Shown: piece after piece, positions 1-6,684 of the stretch
Numbering within the stretch: position 1 is the stretch's first letter
How the letters are laid out: every line of letters begins with the position of its first letter
Assembly (NCBI GenBank): GCA_958414155.1
Contig: CATYWI010000002.1
Span: forward strand, 1-14,307
Direction of reading: 5' to 3'
Source: an uncultured Anaerotruncus sp.
Lineage (GTDB): Bacteria; Bacillota_A; Clostridia; Oscillospirales; CAG-272
DNA length: 14,307 bases
The notes under the pieces: generated by a model
Database searches by the model: none
What the model was told of the DNA's origin: nothing
The model's input: the letters and a program-made list of their open reading frames with translations, nothing else
Position numbers and translations under genes: made by a program

Positions 1-485
1 ATGTCCGCAAGCTCAAAAAGCTCCGGGTGCAGCTTGTTGCCGGCTCCCATTGCCGAAATAACGGGAACGCCGGCTGCGGATGCGAGCGTTATTATGTCCA
101 GCTTTGCCGAAACGGTGTCGATGCAGTCGGCAACGTAATCGAACGCACCGAAATCTATGCCAAGCGATTCTGCGTCCCCTGGCAGATAAAAGGCGTTGAC
201 GGTGCGTACTATGCAATCCGGATTTATCGCCGAGACGCGCGCGGCGGCGGCAGCCGTCTTCGGCACACCGATATTTCCGGCGTCGGTTATTATCTGGCGG
301 TTGAGGTTGGATGGCGCCACATCGTCGCCGTCTATCAGCGTAAGTCTGCCAACTCCGGCGCGCACGAGCGCTTCAAGCACCGCGCCGCCCACTCCGCCGA
401 CCCCGAAAAGCGCAACGTGCGCTCCGGCAAGCCGCCGTGCGGCTTCCTGCCCCAATAAATATATAGTCCTTGTTGCGTCGAACAT
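1..485 (-). CDS. tcdA: tRNA threonylcarbamoyladenosine dehydratase TcdA, N-terminal 161 residues (cut by window edge)
   Basis: An E1-like enzyme of the ThiF/MoeB/HesA fold. TcdA uses ATP to cyclise t6A37 of ANN-decoding tRNAs to ct6A in the cytoplasm. Reading the reverse strand from the ATG at 485-483 gives an uninterrupted frame to the window edge. Visible are the nucleotide-binding loop GVGGVGG (about residues 28-34), the NRQ motif (62-64), the D-x-I-D segment (120-123), and SAMGAGNKLHPELFELAD near residues 144-161. That last segment is close to the SSMGAGNKLDP stretch that marks TcdA against MoeB and ThiF. A clear Shine-Dalgarno (GGAGG, at 495-499 on the plus strand) lies 9-10 bases before the ATG and supports this start. 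A sigma-A promoter lies upstream. The gene is divergent from the Nudix operon with no obvious functional link. The C-terminal half, which normally carries the KTSVCPLA-type motif, is outside the window. The family call is firm; intactness of the 3' part cannot be judged. Confidence 0.92.
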   Translation of the reverse strand, partial: MFDATRTIYLLGQEAARRLAGAHVALFGVGGVGGAVLEALVRAGVGRLTLIDGDDVAPSNLNRQIITDAGNIGVPKTAAAAARVSAINPDCIVRTVNAFYLPGDAESLGIDFGAFDYVADCIDTVSAKLDIITLASAAGVPVISAMGAGNKLHPELFELAD

Positions 486-526
486 GCGATGTGACCTCCG
501 GTGTTGTGCGCTGTTTTCATACGATT

Positions 527-555
527 ATCATATCACAAAAGCTGTGCTTTTTCAA
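527..555 (-). promoter_or_regulatory. sigma-A promoter of tcdA
   Basis: On the minus strand TTGAAA (550-555) and TATGAT (527-532) are separated by exactly 17 bases. Transcription would start near 520, about 35 bases before the tcdA ATG. It is divergent from the Nudix operon promoter about 70 bases away. Seen in the sequence; activity is inferred. Confidence 0.6.
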
Positions 556-626
556 GCGTGCGGTGTAAAAAAGGCCGCGCGTGTGTATATTTTTGAATCA
601 TTCACCGAAAAAACACGCAAAAATCT

Positions 627-655
627 TTGACAAACAGCTCTTTTTGCTGTATACT
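627..655 (+). promoter_or_regulatory. sigma-A promoter of the Nudix-MFS-GDPD operon
   Basis: TTGACA (627-632) and TATACT (650-655) are 17 bases apart, near consensus. The expected start is around 662, giving a 5' leader of only about 26 bases before the GTG start at 688. No operator-like repeat is visible, so strong constitutive expression is the simplest reading. Confidence 0.72.
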
Positions 656-687
656 TACTATGTAAAAATATATCGAGGAGCAACACA

Positions 688-1272
688 GTGGATATTCGTG
701 ACATGACGGAGAAAAAACTCTCCGGCGAAAAGATATATGACGGAAAGATCATCCGTGTCGAACGCGATGAGGTGCGCCTTCCCGACGGCGCCACTGCTCC
801 GCGTGAGGTCGTGCGTCACCCCGGCGCAGTTTGCGTCGTGCCGCTGACAGACAAAAATGAGGTCATCCTTGTGAGGCAGTACAGGTACCCGGAGGCACGC
901 GTTTTTACCGAGATACCTGCCGGTAAGCTTGAGGCAGGCGAGCATTCGGCAGAGCATTTTGCGGATGCCGCAAGACGTGAGCTGCGTGAGGAAACGGGAG
1001 CTGTTTGCTCTCGCCTGACGTTTATAGGGGATTTTTACTCCTCTCCCGCAATACTTGACGAGGTGATACACATGTATCTTGCCGAGGGACTTGCCGTGGG
1101 CGAGGCGTCGCCGGATGACGACGAATTTCTGGACATTCTTTGCGTACCGCTCGATGAGCTGTGCTATATGATAGCGCGCGGCGATATTGCCGACGGCAAA
1201 ACACAGGCGGCGGTACTCAAAGTAAAATATATACTTGAGAAAAGGAATGAAAAAAATGAAGCTGAATGCTAA
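688..1272 (+). CDS. Nudix hydrolase, ADP-ribose pyrophosphatase-like
   Basis: A 194-residue Nudix protein of the ADP-ribose pyrophosphatase (NudF) type, which hydrolyses ADP-ribose to AMP and ribose 5-phosphate in the cytoplasm. The start is the GTG at 688, because GAGGAG (675-680) sits 7 bases before it; the in-frame ATG at 703 has no such site. The N-terminal strand region, VCVVPLTDKNEVILVRQYRYP, and EIPAGKLEAGE are typical of the family, and REL-REETG (97-104) supplies the catalytic Mg2+ ligands E98, E101 and E102. Odd point: between E85 of GxxxxxGE-like G79-x5-E85 and R97E98 there are 11 residues instead of the canonical 7, a four-residue insertion of about one helical turn. It is the first gene of a unit with the MFS and GDPD genes, and its 3' end overlaps the MFS start by 17 bases. 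Exact substrate is not proven; other nucleoside-diphosphate sugars are possible. Confidence 0.88.
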   Translation: MDIRDMTEKKLSGEKIYDGKIIRVERDEVRLPDGATAPREVVRHPGAVCVVPLTDKNEVILVRQYRYPEARVFTEIPAGKLEAGEHSAEHFADAARRELREETGAVCSRLTFIGDFYSSPAILDEVIHMYLAEGLAVGEASPDDDEFLDILCVPLDELCYMIARGDIADGKTQAAVLKVKYILEKRNEKNEAEC

Positions 1273-2818
1273 ACGCACCGTGTGCGTGGGCTTTGCCTTT
1301 TTCCTCATCTGCACATTCTGGCAGGCTTACGACACAATAATCCCCAAAATACTCACGGACCGTTTCGGAATGTCGCAGGCCGTGTCCGGCTTTATCATGG
1401 CGCTCGATAATATTCTGGCGCTGTTCATGCTGCCGCTCTTCGGAGTCCTGTCCGATAAATGCCGTTCAAAACTCGGCAGGCGCACACCGTTTATCCTTTT
1501 CGGTACGATAGCGGCGGTGATAGCGCTGTTCGGACTTTCCGCGGTATCCGGCGCACAGCTTTCCAAAATCGGAGAGATATCCGACCTTGACAGCAGGGAA
1601 GCAAGGTACATGATATATGATGCCAAAAAGGACGCCGACCTCGTGACTCCGGACGGCGAGAAGTTCGTTCTCTCGGAAAAATTCACACGCGATGAGTTTG
1701 CGGCGATACCGAGCACCGACGAGGCAACAGGCAAGGCGACCGACGGCTACACCGATTATGTAGTCCCTGCAAGGCAGTCGTATGTCAGAGCCGAAGTGAC
1801 CGCAAAGAACTGCGGGATACTCGTAGGCTTTATCGCTATATTGCTCCTGCTGCTTATTTCAATGGCTACCTTCCGCACGCCGGCTGTGGCGCTCATGCCC
1901 GATGTGACTCCCAAGCCGCTCCGCTCAAAGGCTAACGCCATTATAAACCTTATGGGAACCATCGGCGGCAGCCTTGTGCTCGGTCTCGGGATCATCCTCA
2001 AAACGGGAAAGACCGCCAACACGTTCATGAGCTACACGGCATACTTCTGCATCGTCGGCGGTATCATGCTCATCTGTCTTTGCGCTTTCATGCTCACCGT
2101 CAATGAGCCGAAGCTCGTGCGAAAAATGGAAGAAGAAAGCCTTGAGATGGGCATCGATGAGAGCGGTAACGACCTTGATGCAAAGCATGAAGCGGGAGAC
2201 GGCAAGCTCTCGCGCGGAGAGATGACCTCTCTTGTGCTGATACTTGCATCGGTGGTGTTCTGGTTCTTCGGCTACAACGCGGTAACGAGCAAGTATTCCG
2301 TTTATGCCGGGAACGTACTCAACCTTGACTATAACAGCACGCTTCTGGTCGCCAATATAGCCGCGCTGATATCGTATATCCCCGTTGGCGCCGTCGCATC
2401 GAAGGTCGGAAGAAAAAAGACCATCATCGCGGGCGTTATAATGCTCGGCACGGCATTTACCGTTGCCGCGTTCCTTGACAACGGCACACCGCTGCCGGTG
2501 ATGATGGTGATATTCGCGCTTGCCGGAATAGGCTGGGCTACGATCAACGTCAACTCCTTCCCGATGGTCGTTGAGCTGGCGCGCGGCGGCAATGTCGGAA
2601 AGTATACCGGCTTCTATTATACCGCCAGCATGGCGGCGCAGACGCTCACGCCGGTCGTGTCCGGACTTATGATGGATAAGCTCGGTATGAAGTCGCTTTT
2701 TCCGTATGCGGCGGTATGCGTGGCATTTGCGCTCATAACCATGACATTTGTCCGTCACGGCGACTCAAAGCCCGAAAAGAAGAGCGCGCTTGAAACGCTG
2801 GGAGAGGGTGACGACTAA
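1256..2818 (+). CDS. SLC45/GPH-like MFS sugar transporter
   Basis: A polytopic inner-membrane carrier of about 520 residues in the major facilitator superfamily, most like bacterial SLC45-type (sucrose/maltose-like, GPH-related) proton-coupled transporters. Evidence is the first-half loop GVLSDKCRSKLGRRTPFI after TM2, the RTPAVALMPDVTPKPLRSKANA segment in the TM4-TM5 region, the second-half repeat of the motif (GAVASKVGRKKT), and about twelve hydrophobic segments. TM3 and TM4 are separated by a polar extracytoplasmic loop of roughly 90 residues (SKIGEISDLD to YVRAEVTAK). Start choice: an ATG at 1256 has AAGGA 9 bases upstream. The ATG at 1247 abuts that site, and a TTG at 1235 would also be in frame, so 1256 is preferred. 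The gene overlaps the Nudix gene by 17 bases and its TAA shares one base with the ATG of the GDPD gene, so translational coupling is expected. Substrate cannot be read from sequence; a disaccharide or glycoside is the family expectation. Confidence 0.85.
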   Translation: MKLNAKRTVCVGFAFFLICTFWQAYDTIIPKILTDRFGMSQAVSGFIMALDNILALFMLPLFGVLSDKCRSKLGRRTPFILFGTIAAVIALFGLSAVSGAQLSKIGEISDLDSREARYMIYDAKKDADLVTPDGEKFVLSEKFTRDEFAAIPSTDEATGKATDGYTDYVVPARQSYVRAEVTAKNCGILVGFIAILLLLLISMATFRTPAVALMPDVTPKPLRSKANAIINLMGTIGGSLVLGLGIILKTGKTANTFMSYTAYFCIVGGIMLICLCAFMLTVNEPKLVRKMEEESLEMGIDESGNDLDAKHEAGDGKLSRGEMTSLVLILASVVFWFFGYNAVTSKYSVYAGNVLNLDYNSTLLVANIAALISYIPVGAVASKVGRKKTIIAGVIMLGTAFTVAAFLDNGTPLPVMMVIFALAGIGWATINVNSFPMVVELARGGNVGKYTGFYYTASMAAQTLTPVVSGLMMDKLGMKSLFPYAAVCVAFALITMTFVRHGDSKPEKKSALETLGEGDD

Positions 2819-3645
2819 TGGTGCTTTGGGTGATACTGATCGTTCTTTTGGTGCTTGCAGGACTTTATCTTCTGGCGATAAAGCCGCGCAGTGAGGCAAA
2901 AACCTCTCTTGAACCTCTTAAAACCGATTATGCCCACCGCGGGCTGTGGAGCGAGGATATAGCGGAAAACACAATGCCTGCATTTATGGCAGCCGACCGC
3001 GCCGGATACGGGATCGAGCTTGATATACAGCTCTCCGCCGACGGGGAGATAATGGTATTCCATGACGATAACCTTGAACGTCTCTGCGGCAGACCCGAAA
3101 AGGTGAGCGACCTTACCGCATCTGAGCTGAGTTGGGTAGGCATCACCGGCAGCTGCGACCGTATACCGATGTTCAGCGATGTTCTGTCGCGTGTGAGAAA
3201 GGATACTCCGCTCCTTATCGAGCTGAAGGGATATGATATTTCGCTTTGCGAAAAAGCCGCGGCATTGCTTGACGAATACGACGGATATTTCTGCATCGAG
3301 TCCTTTAACCCGCTGCTTCTTAACTGGTTCCGCAAAAACCGCCCGAGATACGTGCGCGGTCAGCTTACAACGAACCTGTTCCGTAACAACAAAAAGGGCA
3401 ATTTCTTTGTCAATCTCATTGCAACTCCGATGCTTCTGAACTTCCTGTCGCGCCCGGATTTCATTGCAAGCGATATTGAATGGCAGAACAGCCTGCCGGT
3501 GCGTATATGCACAAAATTGTTTCACGCACCGCTTTTCCTGTGGACTGTCGATACTCCGGAAAAGTACGCAGCCGCCCGCAGCACAGGACAGGCGATCATA
3601 TTCCAGCATATAACGCCCGAGATAAGGAACAAGGGGAAGAAATAA
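2818..3645 (+). CDS. membrane-anchored glycerophosphodiester phosphodiesterase
   Basis: A 275-residue GDPD-family enzyme, which hydrolyses glycerophosphodiesters to glycerol 3-phosphate and an alcohol with a divalent metal. One N-terminal hydrophobic helix (residues 1-21, VLWVILIVLLVLAGLYLLAI) without an evident cleavage site suggests a membrane anchor. The TIM-barrel motifs follow in order: H40-R41-G, E50-N-T52, E67-L-D69, F-H82-D83, L-I-E135-L-K137, and the late W-T-V-D strand. So the catalytic His pair and the metal-binding acidic residues are all present. The ATG overlaps the MFS stop (TAATG), which fixes the start and implies coupling. A perfect 16 bp hairpin follows the stop by a few bases. 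In the operon the enzyme may recycle lipid- or teichoic-acid-derived glycerophosphodiesters, but a link to the transporter's substrate is only inferred. Topology (active site inside or outside) is not settled by the sequence. Confidence 0.9.
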   Translation: MVLWVILIVLLVLAGLYLLAIKPRSEAKTSLEPLKTDYAHRGLWSEDIAENTMPAFMAADRAGYGIELDIQLSADGEIMVFHDDNLERLCGRPEKVSDLTASELSWVGITGSCDRIPMFSDVLSRVRKDTPLLIELKGYDISLCEKAAALLDEYDGYFCIESFNPLLLNWFRKNRPRYVRGQLTTNLFRNNKKGNFFVNLIATPMLLNFLSRPDFIASDIEWQNSLPVRICTKLFHAPLFLWTVDTPEKYAAARSTGQAIIFQHITPEIRNKGKK

Positions 3646-3648
3646 ACT

Positions 3649-3683
3649 ATCCCGGCAGAGACGCTTTGCGTCTCTGCCGGGAT
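3649..3683. terminator. bidirectional intrinsic terminator between convergent operons
   Basis: A perfect 16 bp inverted repeat with a TTT loop (arms 3649-3664 and 3668-3683, core CCCGGCAGAGACGC) lies between the stop of the GDPD gene (3645) and the 3' end of the acetyltransferase frame (3696). The following tracts are only moderately T-rich: TTTATTTCTT on the minus transcript, and a poorer stretch on the plus. It probably serves both directions. Confidence 0.8.
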
Positions 3684-3695
3684 CCTTGCTTATGT

Positions 3696-4187
3696 TTATC
3701 GTAGCGGCTTTCTGTAATAGTCTATGCTGAGTGTTTTGCCGAACTTCACGGCAACATCGTGTATCGTCCCTTCACGGATGAAGCCGTTTTTTTCGTAAAA
3801 AGCGACCGAACCGGTGTTCTCGCTTGTGATTGTCGAGATGAGCGTGGTTATGCCGTATTCCTTTGCCTCTTTTTAGATTTCCGCAGGCAGTACACCTCCG
3901 ATATGCTCATGCAGGTGTCTGTGACTCACGTATATCGAAAGGTCGGCGGTGCGGCGGTAGGCGCTCCGCGGACTGAAGGTGTCGAGGCACGCATATCCAA
4001 CGACCTCTCCCGCATCGTTCCGCGCCACGATATAGGGATATATGCGGCTTATCCTTTCCACCCGTTCGGCGAATTCGTCGTGGCTCACCTCTTCCTCTTC
4101 AAGCGTAAAGCAGGTGTTGCGGATGTAATGATTATACAGGTCACAGCATGCGCCGATGTCTGAGGCGCTTATTTTTTCGGTCGTCAT
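3696..4187 (-). pseudogene. PAT-like GNAT N-acetyltransferase interrupted by an in-frame TAA
   Basis: The family transfers acetyl from acetyl-CoA to small amines such as phosphinothricin or methionine sulfoximine. The frame from the ATG at 4187-4185 reads MTTEKISASDIGACCDLYNHYIRNT..., with the family stretches YPYIVARNDAGEVVGYACLDTF and DLSIYVSHRHLHEHIGG. A TAA follows at 3873-3875, after residue 104. In the same frame translation then continues as KEAKEYGITTLISTITSENTGSVAFYEKNGF and FGKTLSIDYYRKPL to a natural TAA at 3696-3698, giving 163 codons, the usual family length. Context (EI-stop-KEAKEYG) suggests a single GAA-to-TAA change. The lost part contains the second half of the acetyl-CoA fold, so the short product should be inactive. 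The start lies 4 bases after the stop of the DUF4965 frame, without a clear ribosome site of its own, so the two genes form one operon. A sequencing error is the main alternative. Confidence 0.82.
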
Positions 4188-4191
4188 AGGG

Positions 4192-6086
4192 TCAGTTTAC
4201 TTTCATTATGCCCTTGTATTCAAGCAGCTTGATGAAAAGTCCGCCCACGACCGAACGGTGCTGGAAATGATGATGCATCGTTGTTACGGTGTCATACCAG
4301 TCAGTCATGGGAACGCGGTCTGGCGTGAGATGATAGGCGAGCCACAGCGGTTCGATGTACCGTTCAAATGACTCACGGTCGTGTGATAGCGTTGCCGTCC
4401 AGACTATCCAGTCCGCTTTTGTATATTTCGCACGGTTGTCGAGCGGCATTCCGTAAGGGTTGAAGTGGCGGAAGTTAGACGCGACTTCGCTTTCAAACAC
4501 ATAGGACGGGAATATATTGCTGCCGAACAGCTTGTCCCACACGGCGTTGTACTTCATGCTGTATGTGCCGGGGCGGTCGTATGCAAGGCGGAAGCTGCCG
4601 TCTCCGTTGTCGGCGCGACTGCACCAGTCGGAGGCTATCTCGCGTGCGGCAGCGTCATGTTTTTTCTCAAGCTCGGTGTTCCCGAGCATACGGTGGATCA
4701 CTGACAGTCCTTCAAGCGCGCTTATCGCCTTAAGGGAAAGGTTGCAGTTGTGCGCCAGGTGTCCCGCAAAGTCGTCGGTGCATAGCTGATTTTCCGGGTC
4801 CTTGCCGAATTTTATCAGATATTCAGCCCATGTGTTGAGAGTATCTAAGTGCCCGGCGGCAAAGTCGGCGTTGCCGAGAGCAATGGAGGCTGTCGCCGCC
4901 ATAACAAGCATATTTCCGCATTCCTCGACCGGCATCTGCTTGTCGGGCAGATTGCCGCCGCCGTAGAACTGACCGTTGAGCAGCGGATATCTGCCCGCAT
5001 CGTGCGGCGCGAAGTCATACTGCCAGTCGTCGGATGCGGCGTATCTGAATATCGGACGCATCATTCCGATGACAAGCTCCGGATTGTAAATAAGGAACAT
5101 GGGTATCGAAGGGTAGCTGACGTCAACAGTAGCCGCGCAACCGTTTGAGAAGCACTCCTTTGAGATGAACAGCAGTTCGCCGTTCTCGTCAAGCACCGCC
5201 TTGTGAGCGGCGATAGCCTGTCTCCAGGCAAGCGACAGCATATCGGCATACTTTTCGCCTCCCGCCGCTTTTGCTTCCATCCTCAGCCTCGTTGAAAACG
5301 CGACTGCGAGACTGTCGAGCTTCAGCCAGTCCTCGGCGGCATCGGCGAGAGCCTTTTCTATCGTCTTGCCCTTGCTGTTCCAAACGGAGCGCAGACGCTT
5401 GCCGAAGTATTCGATGCTTTCGGTGTCATCGTATGCAAACATTATAAGTGCATTCTCGCCCGACTTTACGGTTTTTTCAGCACGGCGTATTTCATGCCGT
5501 CGGAGCCGTCGATAAACGATGTATCGGCGTCGCCTTTGGCGGCGAGATAGAAATATCCCCAGTCGATGCGCACATTGTCTCCGCTGCGCCAGAGCGGTTT
5601 CTGATCGGTGTTGCCCATTTTCACGGCTTTGCCTCCGCGGAAGGCGACCGTCTTGCCCGCGACCGTGCCTTCGCCGCGCAGATTGAGGCAAAGCTCCTCG
5701 GATGCCGATATCTTTATTTCGGCAGGTGACCCATCGGCGGTCGTGCAGGAAAGCATGAGATATGAGACAGGGCGCGTCATGATCTCAAGATTGTCGGGGA
5801 ACAGCGGAGAGAGAAAGCGCAATCCGAGCGATATCTCATCGTTTTCGAAAGCATAACTTGTGGTCAGCGCGTCATAGTAAAAGGTGGTCTGCGGGATCTT
5901 TTCGCGCTTGCCTGCATCGCCCATAAATACATATTCCTTGCCGTTCACGGTCACAGTGCCTTCAATGGTGTTCGGTGAGCCTGTCCAGTGACGTGTCGTG
6001 CCCTCATTCAGGCGGTCGTTTATCGACCATACCGAAAAATACGGATCGACCGTTATAAGCGGTATTGCCGGAGGTCTTAATTTCAT
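4192..6086 (-). pseudogene. DUF4965/DUF1793 'glutaminase A-like' protein split by a -1 frame change
   Basis: Homologous to the family of fungal glutaminase GtaA (N-terminal DUF4964/DUF5127, then DUF4965 and DUF1793); activity of bacterial members is largely unproven. The first frame starts at the ATG 6086-6084 with RPPAIPLITVDPYFSVWS and NDRLNEGTTRHWTG and ends at a TAA (5466-5468) after 206 residues (...GMKYAVLKKP). The adjoining frame continues immediately as TVKSGENALIMFAYDDTES and runs to TGA at 4192-4194, with FSTRLRMEAKAAGG, SLAWRQAIAAHKAVLDENGELLFISKE, and the C-terminal DWIVWTATLS and VVGGLFIKLLEYKG motifs. The crossing point is a run of six A in the coding strand (5472-5477); one more A restores a 631-residue protein, the normal size. 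No signal peptide is visible. AAAGGA (6098-6103) 11 bases upstream supports the start, and a consensus promoter lies at 6124-6152. The rest of the second frame has no further stop, so the lesion is recent, a sequencing error, or less likely a recoding site. Confidence 0.82.
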
Positions 6087-6123
6087 TTTATCGTTGATCC
6101 TTTCATTGCTTTTTTACAGACTT

Positions 6124-6152
6124 ATTATAACAGATTGGCGCTGTGCCGTCAA
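6124..6152 (-). promoter_or_regulatory. sigma-A promoter of the DUF4965-acetyltransferase operon
   Basis: On the minus strand TTGACG (6147-6152) and TATAAT (6124-6129) are 17 bases apart, very near consensus. The start is expected near 6117, about 31 bases before the ATG. A promoter this good in front of a frameshifted gene argues that the damage is recent or only apparent. Confidence 0.72.
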
Positions 6153-6229
6153 TGCCTTTTGAAAAATAACCGCGCCGGGGCAGAGAAATAAATCCTACTT
6201 TCCCGATAGTCAAAATGACCAATTAAAAG

Positions 6230-6245
6230 GTTAGCCTGGGCTAAC
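6230..6245. promoter_or_regulatory. feo operator copy 1 (upstream)
   Basis: GTTAGC-CTGG-GCTAAC, a perfect 6+6 inverted repeat with a 4-base centre (7+7 with a TG centre if the inner bases are counted). It lies about 55 bases upstream of the feo -35 box and about 78 bases from the -35 of the divergent gene. It matches copies 2 and 3 in spacing and half-site, so it is a probable repressor site, perhaps for looping. The binding protein is inferred to be the DtxR-like product encoded at 9792. Confidence 0.68.
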
Positions 6246-6300
6246 TTGGTGTGGATTGCGCCGAATCTGACTAAAAGAGGATTTTTTTTGCGAAAAACTC

Positions 6301-6329
6301 TTGACAAAATCGAATACATGGTGTATCAT
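6301..6329 (+). promoter_or_regulatory. sigma-A promoter of the feo operon
   Basis: TTGACA (6301-6306) and TATCAT (6324-6329) are separated by 17 bases. Transcription should begin near 6336, immediately beside operator copy 2, which starts at 6338, so a bound repressor would block RNA polymerase. Leader length is about 75 bases to the feoA start. Confidence 0.75.
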
Positions 6330-6337
6330 TATGCACG

Positions 6338-6353
6338 GTTAGCGAGGGCTAAC
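6338..6353. promoter_or_regulatory. feo operator copy 2 (at the transcription start)
   Basis: GTTAGC-GAGG-GCTAAC, extended by one G/C pair on each side (6337-6354). It covers the predicted +1 region. In the transcript the same bases could fold into a 7 bp hairpin at the extreme 5' end. Confidence 0.72.
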
Positions 6354-6371
6354 CAATAATAAAGTCCTTGA

Positions 6372-6387
6372 GTTAGCGACTGCTAAT
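6372..6387. promoter_or_regulatory. feo operator copy 3 (in the leader)
   Basis: GTTAGC-GACT-GCTAAT, the same pattern with one end mismatch. Its start is 34 bases (a little over three helical turns) after the start of copy 2, placing the two on nearly the same DNA face. This suits cooperative binding or a roadblock in the leader. Confidence 0.65.
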
Positions 6388-6410
6388 CACAAGGCGGAGA
6401 CGGAGAAAAA

Positions 6411-6623
6411 ATGATGCCACTGAGTCTTGCCGATATCGGCGAGGAAAACACGATAAAGAAAATAGGCGGAAGCGCCGAGGTAAAGCAGCATCTTGAAAAT
6501 CTCGGGTTTGTCGTCGGCGGGAACGTGACCGTCATCACCGCTCTTGGCGGAAACGTTATAGTCAACGTCAAGGAGTCCCGCGTTGCCATCAGTGAAGAGA
6601 TGGCAAGAAAAATCATGGTTTGA
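6411..6623 (+). CDS. feoA: FeoA family protein (first copy)
   Basis: A 70-residue cytoplasmic SH3-like protein of the FeoA family, an accessory of the Fe2+ transporter FeoB. The sequence MPLSLADIGEENTIKKIGGSAEVKQHLENLGFVVGGNVTVITALGGNVIVNVKESRVAISEEMARKI shows the usual pattern: an opening LADI(G)E strand, a helix around EVKQHLENLG, the GxxVTVI strand, and the closing VAISEEMARKIMV strand-helix. Two ATG codons are in tandem (6411, 6414). GGAG at 6402-6405 serves 6411 best. It is the first gene after the operator-bearing promoter and is followed within 62 bases by a second FeoA. It is closer in feel to the 'FeoA1' type common in Clostridia with tandem FeoAs. Role specifics (GTPase modulation or assembly of FeoB) are from the family, not the sequence. 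Confidence 0.93.
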   Translation: MMPLSLADIGEENTIKKIGGSAEVKQHLENLGFVVGGNVTVITALGGNVIVNVKESRVAISEEMARKIMV

Positions 6624-6624
6624 A

Positions 6625-6638
6625 GGCACGTCGGTGCC
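6625..6638 (+). other. small hairpin between the two feoA genes
   Basis: GGCAC-GTCG-GTGCC, a 5 bp stem with a tetraloop directly after the first feoA stop. No T-tract follows, so it is not a terminator. It may be an RNA stability or processing element, or chance. Confidence 0.3.
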
Positions 6639-6684
6639 CAAGCAATAAAGACATAAGTAATTTTATCAAGGAGGATACATAGGC

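Larger units (their letters stand above)
6087..6410. promoter_or_regulatory. divergent control region between the DUF4965 gene and the feo operon
   Basis: This 324-base gap holds the minus-strand promoter (6124-6152), the feo promoter (6301-6329), and three GTTAGC-N4-GCTAAC palindromes (6230, 6338, 6372). A short GTCA-AAA-TGAC inverted repeat at 6209-6219 is of uncertain meaning. A T8 run lies just before the feo -35 (6283-6290). I see no open frame with coding character in it. Confidence 0.7.

Noticed and set aside
27..630. Plus-strand frames of about 143 and 144 codons over the tcdA region
   Set aside because: They are antisense to tcdA, whose minus-strand translation matches the family from its first residue.
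658..3609. Minus-strand open frames of 218, 277 and 264 codons opposite the Nudix, MFS and GDPD genes
   Set aside because: All are in codon register with the plus-strand genes, explained by the same codon avoidance. No ribosome sites or recognisable domains.
3873..3875. Stop-codon reassignment (TAA read as an amino acid)
   Set aside because: Other genes here end at TAA (Nudix, MFS, GDPD, DtxR-like, DUF2325), so TAA is a normal stop in this organism.
5466..5480. Programmed -1 ribosomal frameshift in the DUF4965 gene
   Set aside because: The run is only A6 and the zero-frame codons AAA AAA are preceded by G, so the ideal A-AAA-AAG type heptamer is absent. No upstream Shine-Dalgarno stimulator or clear downstream stem is visible. 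The neighbouring gene is also broken. Kept as a possibility only in the findings.
6230..6387. Repeat array such as a CRISPR
   Set aside because: Only three 16-base palindromes at unequal distances (108 and 34 bases) in a promoter, with no spacers of constant length and no cas genes.
6336..6410. Riboswitch in the feo leader
   Set aside because: The leader is only about 75 bases and is taken up by two operator palindromes; no known metal or cofactor riboswitch core is recognisable and no terminator or sequestering stem is present.
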